The notes under the pieces: generated by a model
Told to the model about the DNA's origin: nothing
The model's database searches: none
What the model saw: the letters and a program-made list of their open reading frames with translations, nothing else
Assembly (NCBI RefSeq): GCF_014466985.1
Contig: NZ_AP022826.1
Location: 682,001 to 746,000 of the forward strand
Reading direction: 5' to 3'
Origin: Nitrosophilus labii
Lineage (GTDB): Bacteria; Campylobacterota; Campylobacteria; Campylobacterales; Nitratiruptoraceae
DNA: 64,000 nucleotides
Shown here: one piece after another, positions 18,879 through 27,921 of the stretch
Numbering within the stretch: the stretch's first letter is position 1
How the letters are laid out: each line of letters opens with the position of its first letter
Program-made: the position numbers and the translations under genes

Positions 18879-19481
18879 ATGTATAGGTATATAAAAGTAA
18901 AAAATAATAAAAAACTTTTGAATGATATTTTTAGATTTAGGTGCAAGATATTGTGTGATGAATTAAAATACTTTGATAAAAAAAGATATCCGGATGGTTT
19001 AGAGAGAGACGAATATGATAAATATTCAGAACATTATGCTGTTTTAGACGAGAAAGGAGAGATAGCTGCTACGGTTAGATTGATTCATCATTCTCCGATA
19101 GGTTATCCTACGGAAAATCATATGAGAGTTTTTGAAAATATTAAAAAAAGTCTAAAAAGAGATAAGCTAGGAGAAATATCTAGGATATTTATATCAAAAC
19201 AGTATAGAAATTTAAAAGATAGTAGAAAAATAATAGAAAAACTTATAAGTATGATTTACATAGATTTAAAAAACAACGATATAGAATATACTTTTGGCGC
19301 ACTTGAGAAAAGTTTTTTAAGACTTTTAAAAATATATAATATTAATTATGAAATAATTGGAGATTTGCAAGAATATGGAGGAGTTAGATATCCTTGTTTA
19401 CTATATACTTCCTCTTTAGAAAAAGATAAACCTCAAGTTGTTGAGTGTTATAAGATTTGGAAGGTAGGAAATGGTCATTAA
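18879..19481 (+). CDS. LuxI/FeeM-like GNAT-fold N-acyltransferase
   Basis: A 200-residue protein. FRFRCKILCDELKYF followed by DEYDKYSEHYAVLDEKGEIAATVRLI matches the fold of autoinducer synthases, FeeM-type N-acyl amino acid synthases and the PEP-CTERM/exosortase-associated acyltransferases. A second shared block, LGEISRIFISKQYR, also appears. Such enzymes join an acyl chain from acyl-ACP to an amine. Its SD is TAAGG. The stop overlaps the next ORF by 11 bp, so it is coupled to an outer-membrane receptor. No LuxR-type gene or exosortase is present in the window. The product is unknown; a signal or lipid-like amide is the inference. Confidence 0.7.
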   Translation: MYRYIKVKNNKKLLNDIFRFRCKILCDELKYFDKKRYPDGLERDEYDKYSEHYAVLDEKGEIAATVRLIHHSPIGYPTENHMRVFENIKKSLKRDKLGEISRIFISKQYRNLKDSRKIIEKLISMIYIDLKNNDIEYTFGALEKSFLRLLKIYNINYEIIGDLQEYGGVRYPCLLYTSSLEKDKPQVVECYKIWKVGNGH

Positions 19482-21555
19482 AAAACTTTTTTTGTTATTA
19501 ATATTAATTTCATCATTCTTGTATGCCCAATACGATAAAAATGAATCGATAAAAAAAAAGGATATAGAAGAGATTATTATAGATATTGTTAATGATTTAA
19601 AAGAATTAACGGAAATTGCTACAGTTACAAAAAAGAATGAAGCTTACCAGCCTTATATAGTATCAACTTTTAGTGGAAAAGAGTTAGAAAAATTAGGAAT
19701 AAAAAATCTTAAAGAGGCTCTAGAACTAATTCCGGGCGTAGATATGACGACTGATAATATTGATAATAAAACCCCTGTTTTTAGAGGTTCCAATCCATTT
19801 GCTTACGGTCAATCAAAGTTAATTGTTGATGGTGTAGTAGTAAATAATGTAATGTTTGATTCATATAATGAATTTTTATATATGCCGATTGAGATTATTA
19901 AAAGGATAGAAGTTGTAAGAGGTCCTGGAAGTAAAACTGATGGAATTAACGCTTATGCCGGCTCTATTAAAGTTATAACTTACGCAGAACAGTTTAAAGG
20001 TATGAAGACACAAGATAAAATGTTTTTAAATATAGGTTCTTATGAATATAGAGGTGGAGGTTTTTTAAAAAACTATAAAAATGGAGCACTCAATATCTTT
20101 ACCGATTTTTATTATCAACAAGACGATAAGTTTTTGCCTGCTGGAAAAGATATGTTATCTACTGGGACTTATGGGAACTATAACAGTCAATTTTCTCAAA
20201 GTGGAGATGCTCCTTTATGGACAAAAAATTACTCTTTGGGAGTCACTTTAAATTATAAAGATTTTACGTTAAAAGCAAGGAAGCTTTTTTATAAGCATGG
20301 AAGTGCTTACGGGATCAATTATATGTTGCCTGAAAGCGATAACCATACTAAGTTTTTAAATGACTATATTGAACTTGGATTAGATAGATACGTTAATGAG
20401 CTTAAAGTAGCTGCAAAAGTTGGAGTTAAAATTGACGAATTTTATAGTGATGCTAGATTGGCACCGCCGGGCATAGTCTTTCCTAATCCGCTAGATAACA
20501 ACAATTTAGTTCAGTATACCAACGGTTTTTACGGGATTCACAATACAAAACAGAGAACTATGTATCATTCACTCTTTTTTGATTATTCAAAGATTGATAA
20601 CCATAAGATCAAATTTGGCTATTTACTTTCAAGAGAAGAAACTTATAAAGTTACAACAAAAACTACAGATAGATTTGGAATTTTACCAGGGCTTATCGAT
20701 TATAGCGATACGTATCCATTTTTTGATAAAGATGCGAAAAGAGATACTCTGATACTCTCCTTTCAAGACGATTTTGATATAAATGAAAATGTAACAATAA
20801 GTTATGGAGTCAATATCGAGGATAATACGCATATAGATCCACAAGTAAACCCGCGAGTTGCCTCTGTATTTAGAATAAAAGAAAATATATATAAATTAAT
20901 TTATAGCAGATCAATTAGAAATCCTTCTTGGCAAGAACTATATACTATAAACAACAGCTCAAGAGTCGGAAATCCAAACTTAAAGCCAGAAATAGTAAAT
21001 GCATTTGAAGCAGCATATATAAGAAAATTTTCTGTAGATAGTTATATGCAGTTTAATATTTTTTATCTAAAAAATAGAGACCAAATCAATAAAATAAACT
21101 CTCAAAACAGATATGAAAATGCGCAAAATACCGATATTTATGGATTTGAGTTTGAGTATAAAAGAATGCTTGGACAAAAGAGCAAGTTTTGTGGAAACTA
21201 CTCTTATGTAGATGGAGAGGATGATAAAGGTGAACAGTTAGCAAATGTAGCAAAACATATGATTAAAACTTTTTTGGTTTACGAACTAACTCCACAGATT
21301 GATGTTAATATTATAGGAAAATACGTAGGAGATAAAAGAAGATTCTCTTTTGATTCAAGAGATAGTTTAAAAGGGTATGTCACTTTGGATTTAGGATTTA
21401 ATTATGAAAATTTAAAATATAATTATTCAGTAAATTTAATCGTTAAAAATATTTTTGATGCTGACGTAAGATATCCTTCAGAGCCTGATACTTATACAGA
21501 AGATTATAGACAAGAAGGAAGAAACATGATGATATCTTTTAGGAAAGAGTTTTGA
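19471..21555 (+). CDS. TonB-dependent outer membrane receptor
   Basis: 694 residues. A signal peptide (FLLLILISSFLYA) is followed by a possible TonB box near TEIATVTKK. The plug domain (about 50-150) has SGKELEKLGIKNLKEALELIPGVD, VFRGSNPF and RIEVVRGPGS. The rest is a 22-strand-type barrel ending in aromatic-F as usual (FRKEF). Length matches a siderophore- or cobalamin-like receptor. The ligand is not predictable. It is the second gene of an overlapping four-gene operon, and a TonB gene converges on the operon end. Confidence 0.9.
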   Translation: MVIKKLFLLLILISSFLYAQYDKNESIKKKDIEEIIIDIVNDLKELTEIATVTKKNEAYQPYIVSTFSGKELEKLGIKNLKEALELIPGVDMTTDNIDNKTPVFRGSNPFAYGQSKLIVDGVVVNNVMFDSYNEFLYMPIEIIKRIEVVRGPGSKTDGINAYAGSIKVITYAEQFKGMKTQDKMFLNIGSYEYRGGGFLKNYKNGALNIFTDFYYQQDDKFLPAGKDMLSTGTYGNYNSQFSQSGDAPLWTKNYSLGVTLNYKDFTLKARKLFYKHGSAYGINYMLPESDNHTKFLNDYIELGLDRYVNELKVAAKVGVKIDEFYSDARLAPPGIVFPNPLDNNNLVQYTNGFYGIHNTKQRTMYHSLFFDYSKIDNHKIKFGYLLSREETYKVTTKTTDRFGILPGLIDYSDTYPFFDKDAKRDTLILSFQDDFDINENVTISYGVNIEDNTHIDPQVNPRVASVFRIKENIYKLIYSRSIRNPSWQELYTINNSSRVGNPNLKPEIVNAFEAAYIRKFSVDSYMQFNIFYLKNRDQINKINSQNRYENAQNTDIYGFEFEYKRMLGQKSKFCGNYSYVDGEDDKGEQLANVAKHMIKTFLVYELTPQIDVNIIGKYVGDKRRFSFDSRDSLKGYVTLDLGFNYENLKYNYSVNLIVKNIFDADVRYPSEPDTYTEDYRQEGRNMMISFRKEF

Positions 21556-22100
21556 TGAAAAGAGTAGTTATTATTATATTTTTAACAAATATTTTACTTT
21601 TTGCGTATAGTTACGATGATTTTTTATTGAAAACCCAGGCAAAAATTTATCCAAAACTTATTCTACTTGATAAAAAAATAGATAAAAAATTAATAGACGG
21701 AAAGATTCAAGTAGGAATCGTTTACGATAACGATGATTTTTTTACCGCTTTGTTGATAAAAAAACTGATAAAAAGTATGTATGGCAATAAGTTAGATGGA
21801 TATAGTTTCAAAATAATTCCTATAAATATGTTAAATATTTTAAATGAAAAATTGAATATTTTTTCATATCTATATATTTTAAAATCTATTCCTGATCGAT
21901 TAAAAACGCTTTCGCTATATGTTAAAAAATATAGAATTGTAACATTTACGTATGATAAAAACGATTTGCAATATGGTTTTTTGTTTTCTATAAATTTGGA
22001 AAAAAAACCGATTCTATATATGAATAGAAAGGCGTTGGAAAAAGAGTTCGATTTTGTACCTTCTCTATTTCAAATCGTCAGGTTGATAGATAATGTTTAA
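21555..22100 (+). CDS. YfiR-like (DUF4154) periplasmic protein
   Basis: About 181 residues: a signal peptide, then an alpha/beta domain. KIQVGIVYDNDDFFTALLIKK resembles the YfiR beta-strand start. The C-terminal ILYMNRKALEKEFDFVPSLFQIVRLID matches the YfiR end pattern in which strand then helix hold hydrophobics. In Pseudomonas, YfiR represses the membrane cyclase YfiN from the periplasm. The ATG at 21555 overlaps the receptor stop (TGATG) and has AGGAAAG upstream; a TTG three bases earlier is less likely. Assignment is by pattern and context. Confidence 0.6.
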   Translation: MKRVVIIIFLTNILLFAYSYDDFLLKTQAKIYPKLILLDKKIDKKLIDGKIQVGIVYDNDDFFTALLIKKLIKSMYGNKLDGYSFKIIPINMLNILNEKLNIFSYLYILKSIPDRLKTLSLYVKKYRIVTFTYDKNDLQYGFLFSINLEKKPILYMNRKALEKEFDFVPSLFQIVRLIDNV

Positions 22101-24027
22101 CATATCTCTATCAAACAAGATCTTGATCTACTTTTTTCTTATAACTGTTTCTATTATAATTTCTACTTATCTAGTTTTAGAAAAAATTACGAAACAGGCT
22201 TTTTATGACGCTGAACTTGAAAAAGCAAAAATTATTGCAAAAACAGTAACTCCTCTTCTAGCATTGGATCTCTTTTTGGGTCTTGATGATAACATTAATA
22301 AAATTTTAAAAGAGCTTTCAAAAAATGAGAATATATTATCAGTTTCAATTATAAAGGGTAATGAGATATATAAAGAGTTCAAAAAAAAGATATCTAACGA
22401 TGAAGACTCTTTTCTGGTTTCAAGAAGAATTGTTCAGCCAAATTCAAACAAAATTTTAGGTAGGCTCGAGATACTATATTCTAGTAAACATTATAAAAAT
22501 TTAGTAAAAAAATATCAAAAGGCACTATTTATTTTTTTAGCAGTTCTTTGGATTTTAATTTTATTGTTTGGGTACTATTTAAATATATTGATAAAGCCTC
22601 TTAGAAATATTGCAAAAGATTTGGAAAATTATGATCCGAAAAATAGTATAAGGTTTAAGTATGTTGAAAAAAGTGATGAGATAGGCGCAATCTCTAAAGC
22701 GTTAAATAAAATGCAAGGTAAAATTAAAGATTATTCTAAAAGACTTGAGAGTATGAATAAAATTTTAGAAAAAAAGGTTGAAATAAAGACTAAGGAGCTA
22801 AAAGAGCAGCTATATTTAGATTCTTTGACGAAACTGCCCAACAGATTTAGTCTTGTAAAAGATATTCAAAGTGCGAAAAAGAGTAGTTTAATAATTATTA
22901 ATATTGACGATTTTAAGCAAATAAACGATTTTTTCGGGCATGAAACCGGGGATAAAATCTTGAAAGGTTTTGCAAATAGACTTAGAAATCTATTAAAAAC
23001 TGAGTTTCCTAAAATTTATAGGCTATCTGGAGATGAGTTTGCTCTTTTTTTTAACAAAAAGATGACTAAAGGAGATTTAGAGTACTTTATAGAGATTTTA
23101 ATGAAAAATATTGAAAACATGACTTTTATACATAATGATAATGAGCTTAATATCAGAGTAACTATTGGAGCTGCTATAGAAACTAACTCTCCTTTGGAAA
23201 AAGCAGATATAGCTTTGAAATTAGCTAGAAAAGAGAGAGTTCCATATAAGATTTATGACAAAGATTTGAAGATAGAAAAACAGTATAAAGAGAATATAGA
23301 GTGGGTAAAAAAGATAAAAAAAGCTATAGATAAAAATAGAATAGTTCCATATTTTCAACCTATATTTAGTACAAGTGAATTTAAATTAAAAGGGTATGAG
23401 TGTTTGATGAGACTGGTTGAAGAAAATGGCGAATGTATTACTCCTACCAATTTTTTAGAGATTGCAAAAAAGAGTAGATACTATACTTATTTAACAAAGA
23501 TTATGTTTGAAAAAAGTTGCAGTTATTTTTCAAATCTTGATTGTACATTCTCTTTCAATCTTTCGATTGAAGATATATCGAATCCTGAAATTATAGAGTT
23601 TATAAAAGAGACGATAGATAGATACAAAGTTTATGAAAAAACGATTTTTGAGATTGTTGAGTCCGAAGGTATAGAAAATTTTGAAGAGGTGTCTGTTTTT
23701 ATTGAAAATATGAAACAACTTGGCGCTAAAATAGCTATAGATGATTTTGGTTCAGGATATTCCAATTTTGAGTATTTGGCAAAACTTACTATTGATTATA
23801 TAAAGATTGACGGCTCTTTGATAAAAAATATCGATAAAGATGAGGATTCTAGAATTGTTGTAGAGATAATAGTTGATTATGCTAAGAAAAAGGGTATTAA
23901 AACTGTTGCAGAATTTGTAGGCAATGAAAAAATATATAAAACAGTTAAAAAAATTGGAGTTGACTTTGCTCAAGGTTATTATATAGGTAAGCCTGGACCG
24001 ACTACTATTTTTGATATCAATAAATAA
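22093..24027 (+). CDS. Membrane sensor with HAMP, GGDEF and EAL domains
   Basis: 644 residues. Helix 1 is about 9-30, followed by a periplasmic domain of about 110 residues. Helix 2 is about 140-160, then a HAMP segment and a short coiled coil. The GGDEF-type domain carries SGDEF at about 311-315 (Ser at position 1) with upstream DFKQINDFFGHETGD. The EAL domain has ECLMR (ExLxR kept), NLSIED, FEIVESEG, IAIDDFGSGYSNF, YIKIDGSLI, VAEFV and AQGYYIGKP, so all catalytic residues look intact. It probably makes and/or breaks cyclic di-GMP. It overlaps the YfiR-like gene by 8 bp; architecture resembles YfiN with an added EAL. Confidence 0.9.
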   Translation: MFNISLSNKILIYFFLITVSIIISTYLVLEKITKQAFYDAELEKAKIIAKTVTPLLALDLFLGLDDNINKILKELSKNENILSVSIIKGNEIYKEFKKKISNDEDSFLVSRRIVQPNSNKILGRLEILYSSKHYKNLVKKYQKALFIFLAVLWILILLFGYYLNILIKPLRNIAKDLENYDPKNSIRFKYVEKSDEIGAISKALNKMQGKIKDYSKRLESMNKILEKKVEIKTKELKEQLYLDSLTKLPNRFSLVKDIQSAKKSSLIIINIDDFKQINDFFGHETGDKILKGFANRLRNLLKTEFPKIYRLSGDEFALFFNKKMTKGDLEYFIEILMKNIENMTFIHNDNELNIRVTIGAAIETNSPLEKADIALKLARKERVPYKIYDKDLKIEKQYKENIEWVKKIKKAIDKNRIVPYFQPIFSTSEFKLKGYECLMRLVEENGECITPTNFLEIAKKSRYYTYLTKIMFEKSCSYFSNLDCTFSFNLSIEDISNPEIIEFIKETIDRYKVYEKTIFEIVESEGIENFEEVSVFIENMKQLGAKIAIDDFGSGYSNFEYLAKLTIDYIKIDGSLIKNIDKDEDSRIVVEIIVDYAKKKGIKTVAEFVGNEKIYKTVKKIGVDFAQGYYIGKPGPTTIFDINK

Positions 24028-25003
24028 TTTTGTATTGAACGAAAATTCTTATTTTAGTCTTCTCTTTAGGCCTTGGATAATCTTTATAGGCTGAAAGTAT
24101 TGTTTCGAGACTATTTTTGTCTAGTATCTCGTAACTAGAGCTTTTTATGATCTTTAAATCACTTATATCTCCGTTTGGATGAAGATAAAACTCAACGATA
24201 TTTACTCCCTCTTGTCTTGTTTTCACGGCAAATTCTGGATAGCCTCTTATATATAGATATTTTTGAGTAATTTTTCCGATAGCTGAGAGATTGTTTTTTA
24301 TAAACTCTTTTTGTCCTTTAGTAAAGGAATCAAACTCGCCCTGGTAAAGTTCGTTTATTTTTTGATCTTCCATCGATTTACTTATCTCTTGTAAAGAGGG
24401 TAGTTTGGATTGCTTTAAAAAAGAGACTAGGTTTTTTTCTTCACTTTTTTTTGTCTCTTTTTTTGTTTGTTGCGTCTTTTTAAAAAGTTTTTCAAGTTTT
24501 GGAATTTTTTCCTCTTTTTTTGGTTGGATAGATTTTTGTTTCGACTTTTTTATCTCCTGTTTGGCAACTTTTATAGGTTTAATATTTTTAACTTTTTTGG
24601 TGATATTATATTCTTTAGATTTTACGATTTTACTCTTTTTTAAGACCTTCTTTTTCATTTTTTGAATATTTTTAACAATCTTTTTTTCAGGTTTTTTTTC
24701 AACTTGTTCAATTTTTTTAACTATTTTTTCTCTTTTTTGTAAAACCTCTTTTTTTACTCTTTTTGGCTCTATCTGTTTTTTGGGAGTTGTTTTTTTGACT
24801 ATTTTTTTAGATTCGGAAGTTTTTTGGGGCATGCTTTTATCTAAATTGACTCTACTTAGGTTCATATTGATAGAGGATTTTTGCTTCCTGTTAAACTTTT
24901 GTGCCTCAACCTCTTTTAAAAGAGTTAAAAAAACAATAAAAAGAATCAAATATAATACTAAAGTTATTAAAAATGAGAACAAATATCTATATCTATAAAT
25001 CAT
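24017..25003 (-). CDS. tonB: TonB-like energy transducer protein
   Basis: 328 residues with one N-terminal helix (about 11-30). Then comes a very long Lys/Glu/Gln-rich linker to about 200 in place of the usual Pro-rich one, and a C-terminal TonB domain ending with GDISDLKIIKSSSYEILDKNSLETI and IRIFVQYKI. It spans the periplasm to drive TonB receptors. The 3 prime end overlaps the GGDEF-EAL gene end convergently by 11 bp. No exbB or exbD is adjacent, so the motor must be elsewhere. Confidence 0.8.
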   Translation of the reverse strand: MIYRYRYLFSFLITLVLYLILFIVFLTLLKEVEAQKFNRKQKSSINMNLSRVNLDKSMPQKTSESKKIVKKTTPKKQIEPKRVKKEVLQKREKIVKKIEQVEKKPEKKIVKNIQKMKKKVLKKSKIVKSKEYNITKKVKNIKPIKVAKQEIKKSKQKSIQPKKEEKIPKLEKLFKKTQQTKKETKKSEEKNLVSFLKQSKLPSLQEISKSMEDQKINELYQGEFDSFTKGQKEFIKNNLSAIGKITQKYLYIRGYPEFAVKTRQEGVNIVEFYLHPNGDISDLKIIKSSSYEILDKNSLETILSAYKDYPRPKEKTKIRIFVQYKIIY

Positions 25004-25091
25004 AAAGTGATTATAATCTTTTAAAAGCTATTAATCAATATTTTTATACAATTTTATTAATAGTTTAAATATATTAAACAAAGGATGTAAA

Positions 25092-26372
25092 ATGTTTAAA
25101 AACAGTTTAAAAGCTTTCGATGAGGCGCAAAATTATATTCCCGGAGGTGTAGATTCACCCGTTAGAGCATTTAAAAACGTTGGTGGAACACCGGTTTTTA
25201 TTGAGAGGGGAGAAGGGGCTTATCTTATAGATATAGATTCAAATAGATATATAGACTATGTACAAAGCTGGGGACCTTTAATCTTTGGTCACGCTAATGA
25301 AGAGACTTTGAATGCAGTTTTTGAAACGGCAAAGAAGGGTTTGAGTTTTGGAGCTCCTACACTTTTAGAAACAGAACTAGCAAAAGAGATTGTAGAACTT
25401 TTCGACTCTATAGACAAGGTTAGATTTGTAAATAGCGGAACAGAGGCCGTAATGAGCGCTATTAGACTTGCAAGGGGATTTACCGGGCGTGACGATATAG
25501 TAAAGTTTGAAGGCTGTTACCACGGCCATAGCGACTCTCTTTTGGTTCAAGCTGGAAGTGGGGCTGCAACTTTTGGTAATCCAAGTAGTCCAGGGGTTCC
25601 TTCGGATCTGACAAAACATACCCTTTTAGCCAAATACAACGATATAGAGAGTGTAAAAAGGTGTTTTGAAGCTAGTGATGATATTGCTTGTGTCATTATT
25701 GAACCTATTGCGGGCAATATGGGATTAGTTCCTGCCAAAGAAGAGTTTTTGGTTTCTCTTAGAGAGCTTTGTGATGAAAAAGGAGCACTTTTAATTTTTG
25801 ATGAAGTTATGAGCGGATTTAGAGCTAGCTTAAAAGGTGCATCTGGATTGACCTCGGTTAAACCTGATTTAGTAACTTTAGGTAAAGTTATAGGAGGGGG
25901 AATGCCCGTAGGGGCTTTTGGAGGAAAAGCAGAGATTATGAATCAATTGTCTCCAGAAGGCCCCGTTTATCAGGCAGGCACTCTAAGCGGTAATCCCGTA
26001 GCAATGGCTGCCGGACTTATAACTGTAAGAAGACTAAAAAAAGATCCTACAATTTACGAAACTCTTGAAAAAAGAGCGAAAAATTTAGTTAAAGGACTAA
26101 AAGAGGCCGCAGATAATGCTTCTGTACCTTTACAAATAGATGTTAGAGGAAGTATGTTTGGATTTTTCTTTAATGAAAACGAGGTTAAAAATTTTGACGA
26201 TGCTTTGAAGTCAGATACGAAAAGATTTGCCAAGTTTCATCAAGAGATGTTAAAAAGAGGGGTCTATTTTGCTTGTAGTCAGTTTGAAACAGGTTTTATT
26301 TCTACTCCTATTACTGATGAGTTGATAGATGAAACCGTAGAAAAGACTAAAGAGGTTTTTAAACTGATATAA
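25092..26372 (+). CDS. hemL: Glutamate-1-semialdehyde 2,1-aminomutase
   Basis: A PLP enzyme making 5-aminolevulinate for heme synthesis. [19 protein letters not shown] is the family start. [20 protein letters not shown] and the PLP Lys in [17 protein letters not shown] are diagnostic. Length, 426 residues, is usual. It fits the C5 heme pathway, with hemH in this same window. The next gene follows at 18 bp. Confidence 0.97.
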   Translation: MFKNSLKAFDEAQNYIPGGVDSPVRAFKNVGGTPVFIERGEGAYLIDIDSNRYIDYVQSWGPLIFGHANEETLNAVFETAKKGLSFGAPTLLETELAKEIVELFDSIDKVRFVNSGTEAVMSAIRLARGFTGRDDIVKFEGCYHGHSDSLLVQAGSGAATFGNPSSPGVPSDLTKHTLLAKYNDIESVKRCFEASDDIACVIIEPIAGNMGLVPAKEEFLVSLRELCDEKGALLIFDEVMSGFRASLKGASGLTSVKPDLVTLGKVIGGGMPVGAFGGKAEIMNQLSPEGPVYQAGTLSGNPVAMAAGLITVRRLKKDPTIYETLEKRAKNLVKGLKEAADNASVPLQIDVRGSMFGFFFNENEVKNFDDALKSDTKRFAKFHQEMLKRGVYFACSQFETGFISTPITDELIDETVEKTKEVFKLI

Positions 26373-26390
26373 AAATTTTAAAGGGAAGAA

Positions 26391-26693
26391 ATGGAAGAGA
26401 AGCCGCCAAAATATAGAAAAATAATCGAGGGAGCGGAGGCTCTCTCATTGGGAGTATCTGTTGTTGTAGCAATTTTAATAGGCGTGGGTCTGGGTCTGTG
26501 GATGAAAAGTATGTTCGGATACTCTTGGCTTTTATGGTTGGGTGTTTTTTGGGGTGTTAGTGCAGCTATTTTAAATATCTATAAAGCATATCAAAAACAA
26601 AAAAATGAGTTAGAAGAGCTGGCAAAAGATCCCAAATATAAAAATTATCAAATAAAAGATAAAGATGAAGAACTACAAGAGTTTAAAAAATGA
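26391..26693 (+). CDS. AtpZ/AtpI-family membrane protein
   Basis: 100 residues with two hydrophobic helices (about 19-40 and 47-65) and a charged tail. It has the AtpZ-like pattern of ALSLGVSVVVAILIGVGLGLW and the SWLLWLGVFWGVSAAILNIYKAY second helix. AtpZ/AtpI assist F0 c-ring assembly or magnesium uptake. No other atp genes are in the window. It overlaps the next gene by 4 bp. Confidence 0.7.
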   Translation: MEEKPPKYRKIIEGAEALSLGVSVVVAILIGVGLGLWMKSMFGYSWLLWLGVFWGVSAAILNIYKAYQKQKNELEELAKDPKYKNYQIKDKDEELQEFKK

Positions 26694-27193
26694 GAAACTT
26701 TTTCTTTATCTTAATAGTTTTAGATCTATTAATAATTCTTTATTTTTTGACCAATAAAGATTATCTTTATATTTTAAATACTCAAGTAGCTTTGATATCC
26801 TCTCTAATAGTCACCGGTGGCTCTTTTTTAGGTTATAGAAGAGTAGTTTTAAAAAGAGCTAAAGAGCAAAATATTTTAGATGATAAAGATTTGATAGATA
26901 AAATCGAAGATCCATATAATCTTTATGAAGAAGAGCTAAAAGAGTCCCAAATTGACGCAAAACAGATTTTCGAAGAGGAGAAAAAAAGATTAAAGAGTCC
27001 AAAAGAGAGTATAAAAAACTTCATTTTAACTAGTAGCGGTTTTTTATCTATATATAGAATATTTGGATATCTTTTTTTGGTTGTTTCGGTTTTGATTCTT
27101 ATAGATAAGAAGATGTTTGATGCCATAGCATATATGGTGGGACTATCTTTAGTGCCTATTTCGGCTATGGTTTTTACTTTTGTTAGGAAGTGA
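26690..27193 (+). CDS. Conserved-type membrane protein, function unknown
   Basis: 167 residues. Two hydrophobic segments occur at about residues 4-40 and two at about 115-165, with a charged middle. Its start overlaps the AtpZ-like gene (ATGA), implying the two work together or are coexpressed. Its 3 prime end overlaps the convergent PAS-like gene by 11 bp. I recognise no family. It may be an epsilon-specific partner of the AtpZ-like protein. Confidence 0.6.
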   Translation: MRNFFFILIVLDLLIILYFLTNKDYLYILNTQVALISSLIVTGGSFLGYRRVVLKRAKEQNILDDKDLIDKIEDPYNLYEEELKESQIDAKQIFEEEKKRLKSPKESIKNFILTSSGFLSIYRIFGYLFLVVSVLILIDKKMFDAIAYMVGLSLVPISAMVFTFVRK

Positions 27194-27872
27194 TCATCGG
27201 AATATTGAGTGTTATTTTATTAGACTCAATTTCAAGGTAAGAGTTGATTGTTTTTGCGAGATTTTTAAGCTTTTCTATATCATCTTTGTCAAATCTTTTT
27301 CCTATAATTTCTATAGCAAAAAGCGTATATTTTTTATCTCTTATTTTGATATATTCACCTATATTTATATGCAATTTGATTTTTATCTGATCCGAATCTT
27401 TAAATCTATCAAAAATTTTATTGAGAAGTTTTATAAATCTTTCGGTATTGAGTTTAATTTCAGGTAATGTAGGATCTATATCTTTAACAAATTTCGCTTT
27501 ACTTTTAGTTGCGTTTGCGCTTATGCAAAGATCTATCAAAGCATATATATTTACAAGATCAGCATCACTCTCTTCAATAGTTTCTATTTTGAGTTCCGGA
27601 TATCTGTAAAGTCTTAGTCCTATCTCTTCATCATTTTCGTATCCTACGCATACTGCGAAAAATTTGTATCTTCCATATTCTAAATTTACAAAAGTTGTTT
27701 TAAAACCGTAACTATTGCTTGCATAACTTAATGCTAATTGATACAGTTCATGGGAGGATATGTAGCCAAGTAGATATTGTGCTTCTTGATTTACGGACAT
27801 AACTTTTCCGTTTTTGTTGAAAAGGATAAAAGGATTATAATCATACTCTATAAATTTTTCATAAAAATCCAT
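27183..27872 (-). CDS. PAS-like sensor/regulator protein without output domain
   Basis: About 229 residues. The first 100 look like a PAS domain (FILFNKNGKVMSVNQEAQYLLGY). The rest is an alpha/beta domain with SANATKSKAKFV and FIKLLNKIFDRFKDSDQIKIKL that resembles the N-terminal part of a histidine-kinase-like dimerisation and ATPase fold, but no catalytic motifs are visible. I chose the ATG at 27872 with AAGGAAG just before it, over a TTG at 27905 that lies inside the rpoD terminator hairpin. It follows rpoD on the same strand. Role unknown. Confidence 0.55.
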   Translation of the reverse strand: MDFYEKFIEYDYNPFILFNKNGKVMSVNQEAQYLLGYISSHELYQLALSYASNSYGFKTTFVNLEYGRYKFFAVCVGYENDEEIGLRLYRYPELKIETIEESDADLVNIYALIDLCISANATKSKAKFVKDIDPTLPEIKLNTERFIKLLNKIFDRFKDSDQIKIKLHINIGEYIKIRDKKYTLFAIEIIGKRFDKDDIEKLKNLAKTINSYLEIESNKITLNIPMITS

Positions 27873-27894
27873 AATCTTCCTTAAGACGGATAGA

Positions 27895-27918
27895 TTTAGA
27901 GGCAAAATTGCCTCTAAA
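27895..27918 (-). terminator. Hairpin after rpoD
   Basis: An 11-bp perfect inverted repeat (TTTAGAGGCAA, loop AA, TTGCCTCTAAA), starting 4 bp past the rpoD stop on the minus strand. There is no long U-run, so termination may be partial, allowing read-through into the PAS-like gene. Confidence 0.65.
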
Positions 27919-27921
27919 AGC

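Noticed and set aside
18879-19481. Confident N-acyl-homoserine-lactone synthase
   Set aside because: The fold pattern is shared with FeeM and exosortase-linked acyltransferases, and no LuxR-type gene is present, so the product cannot be named.
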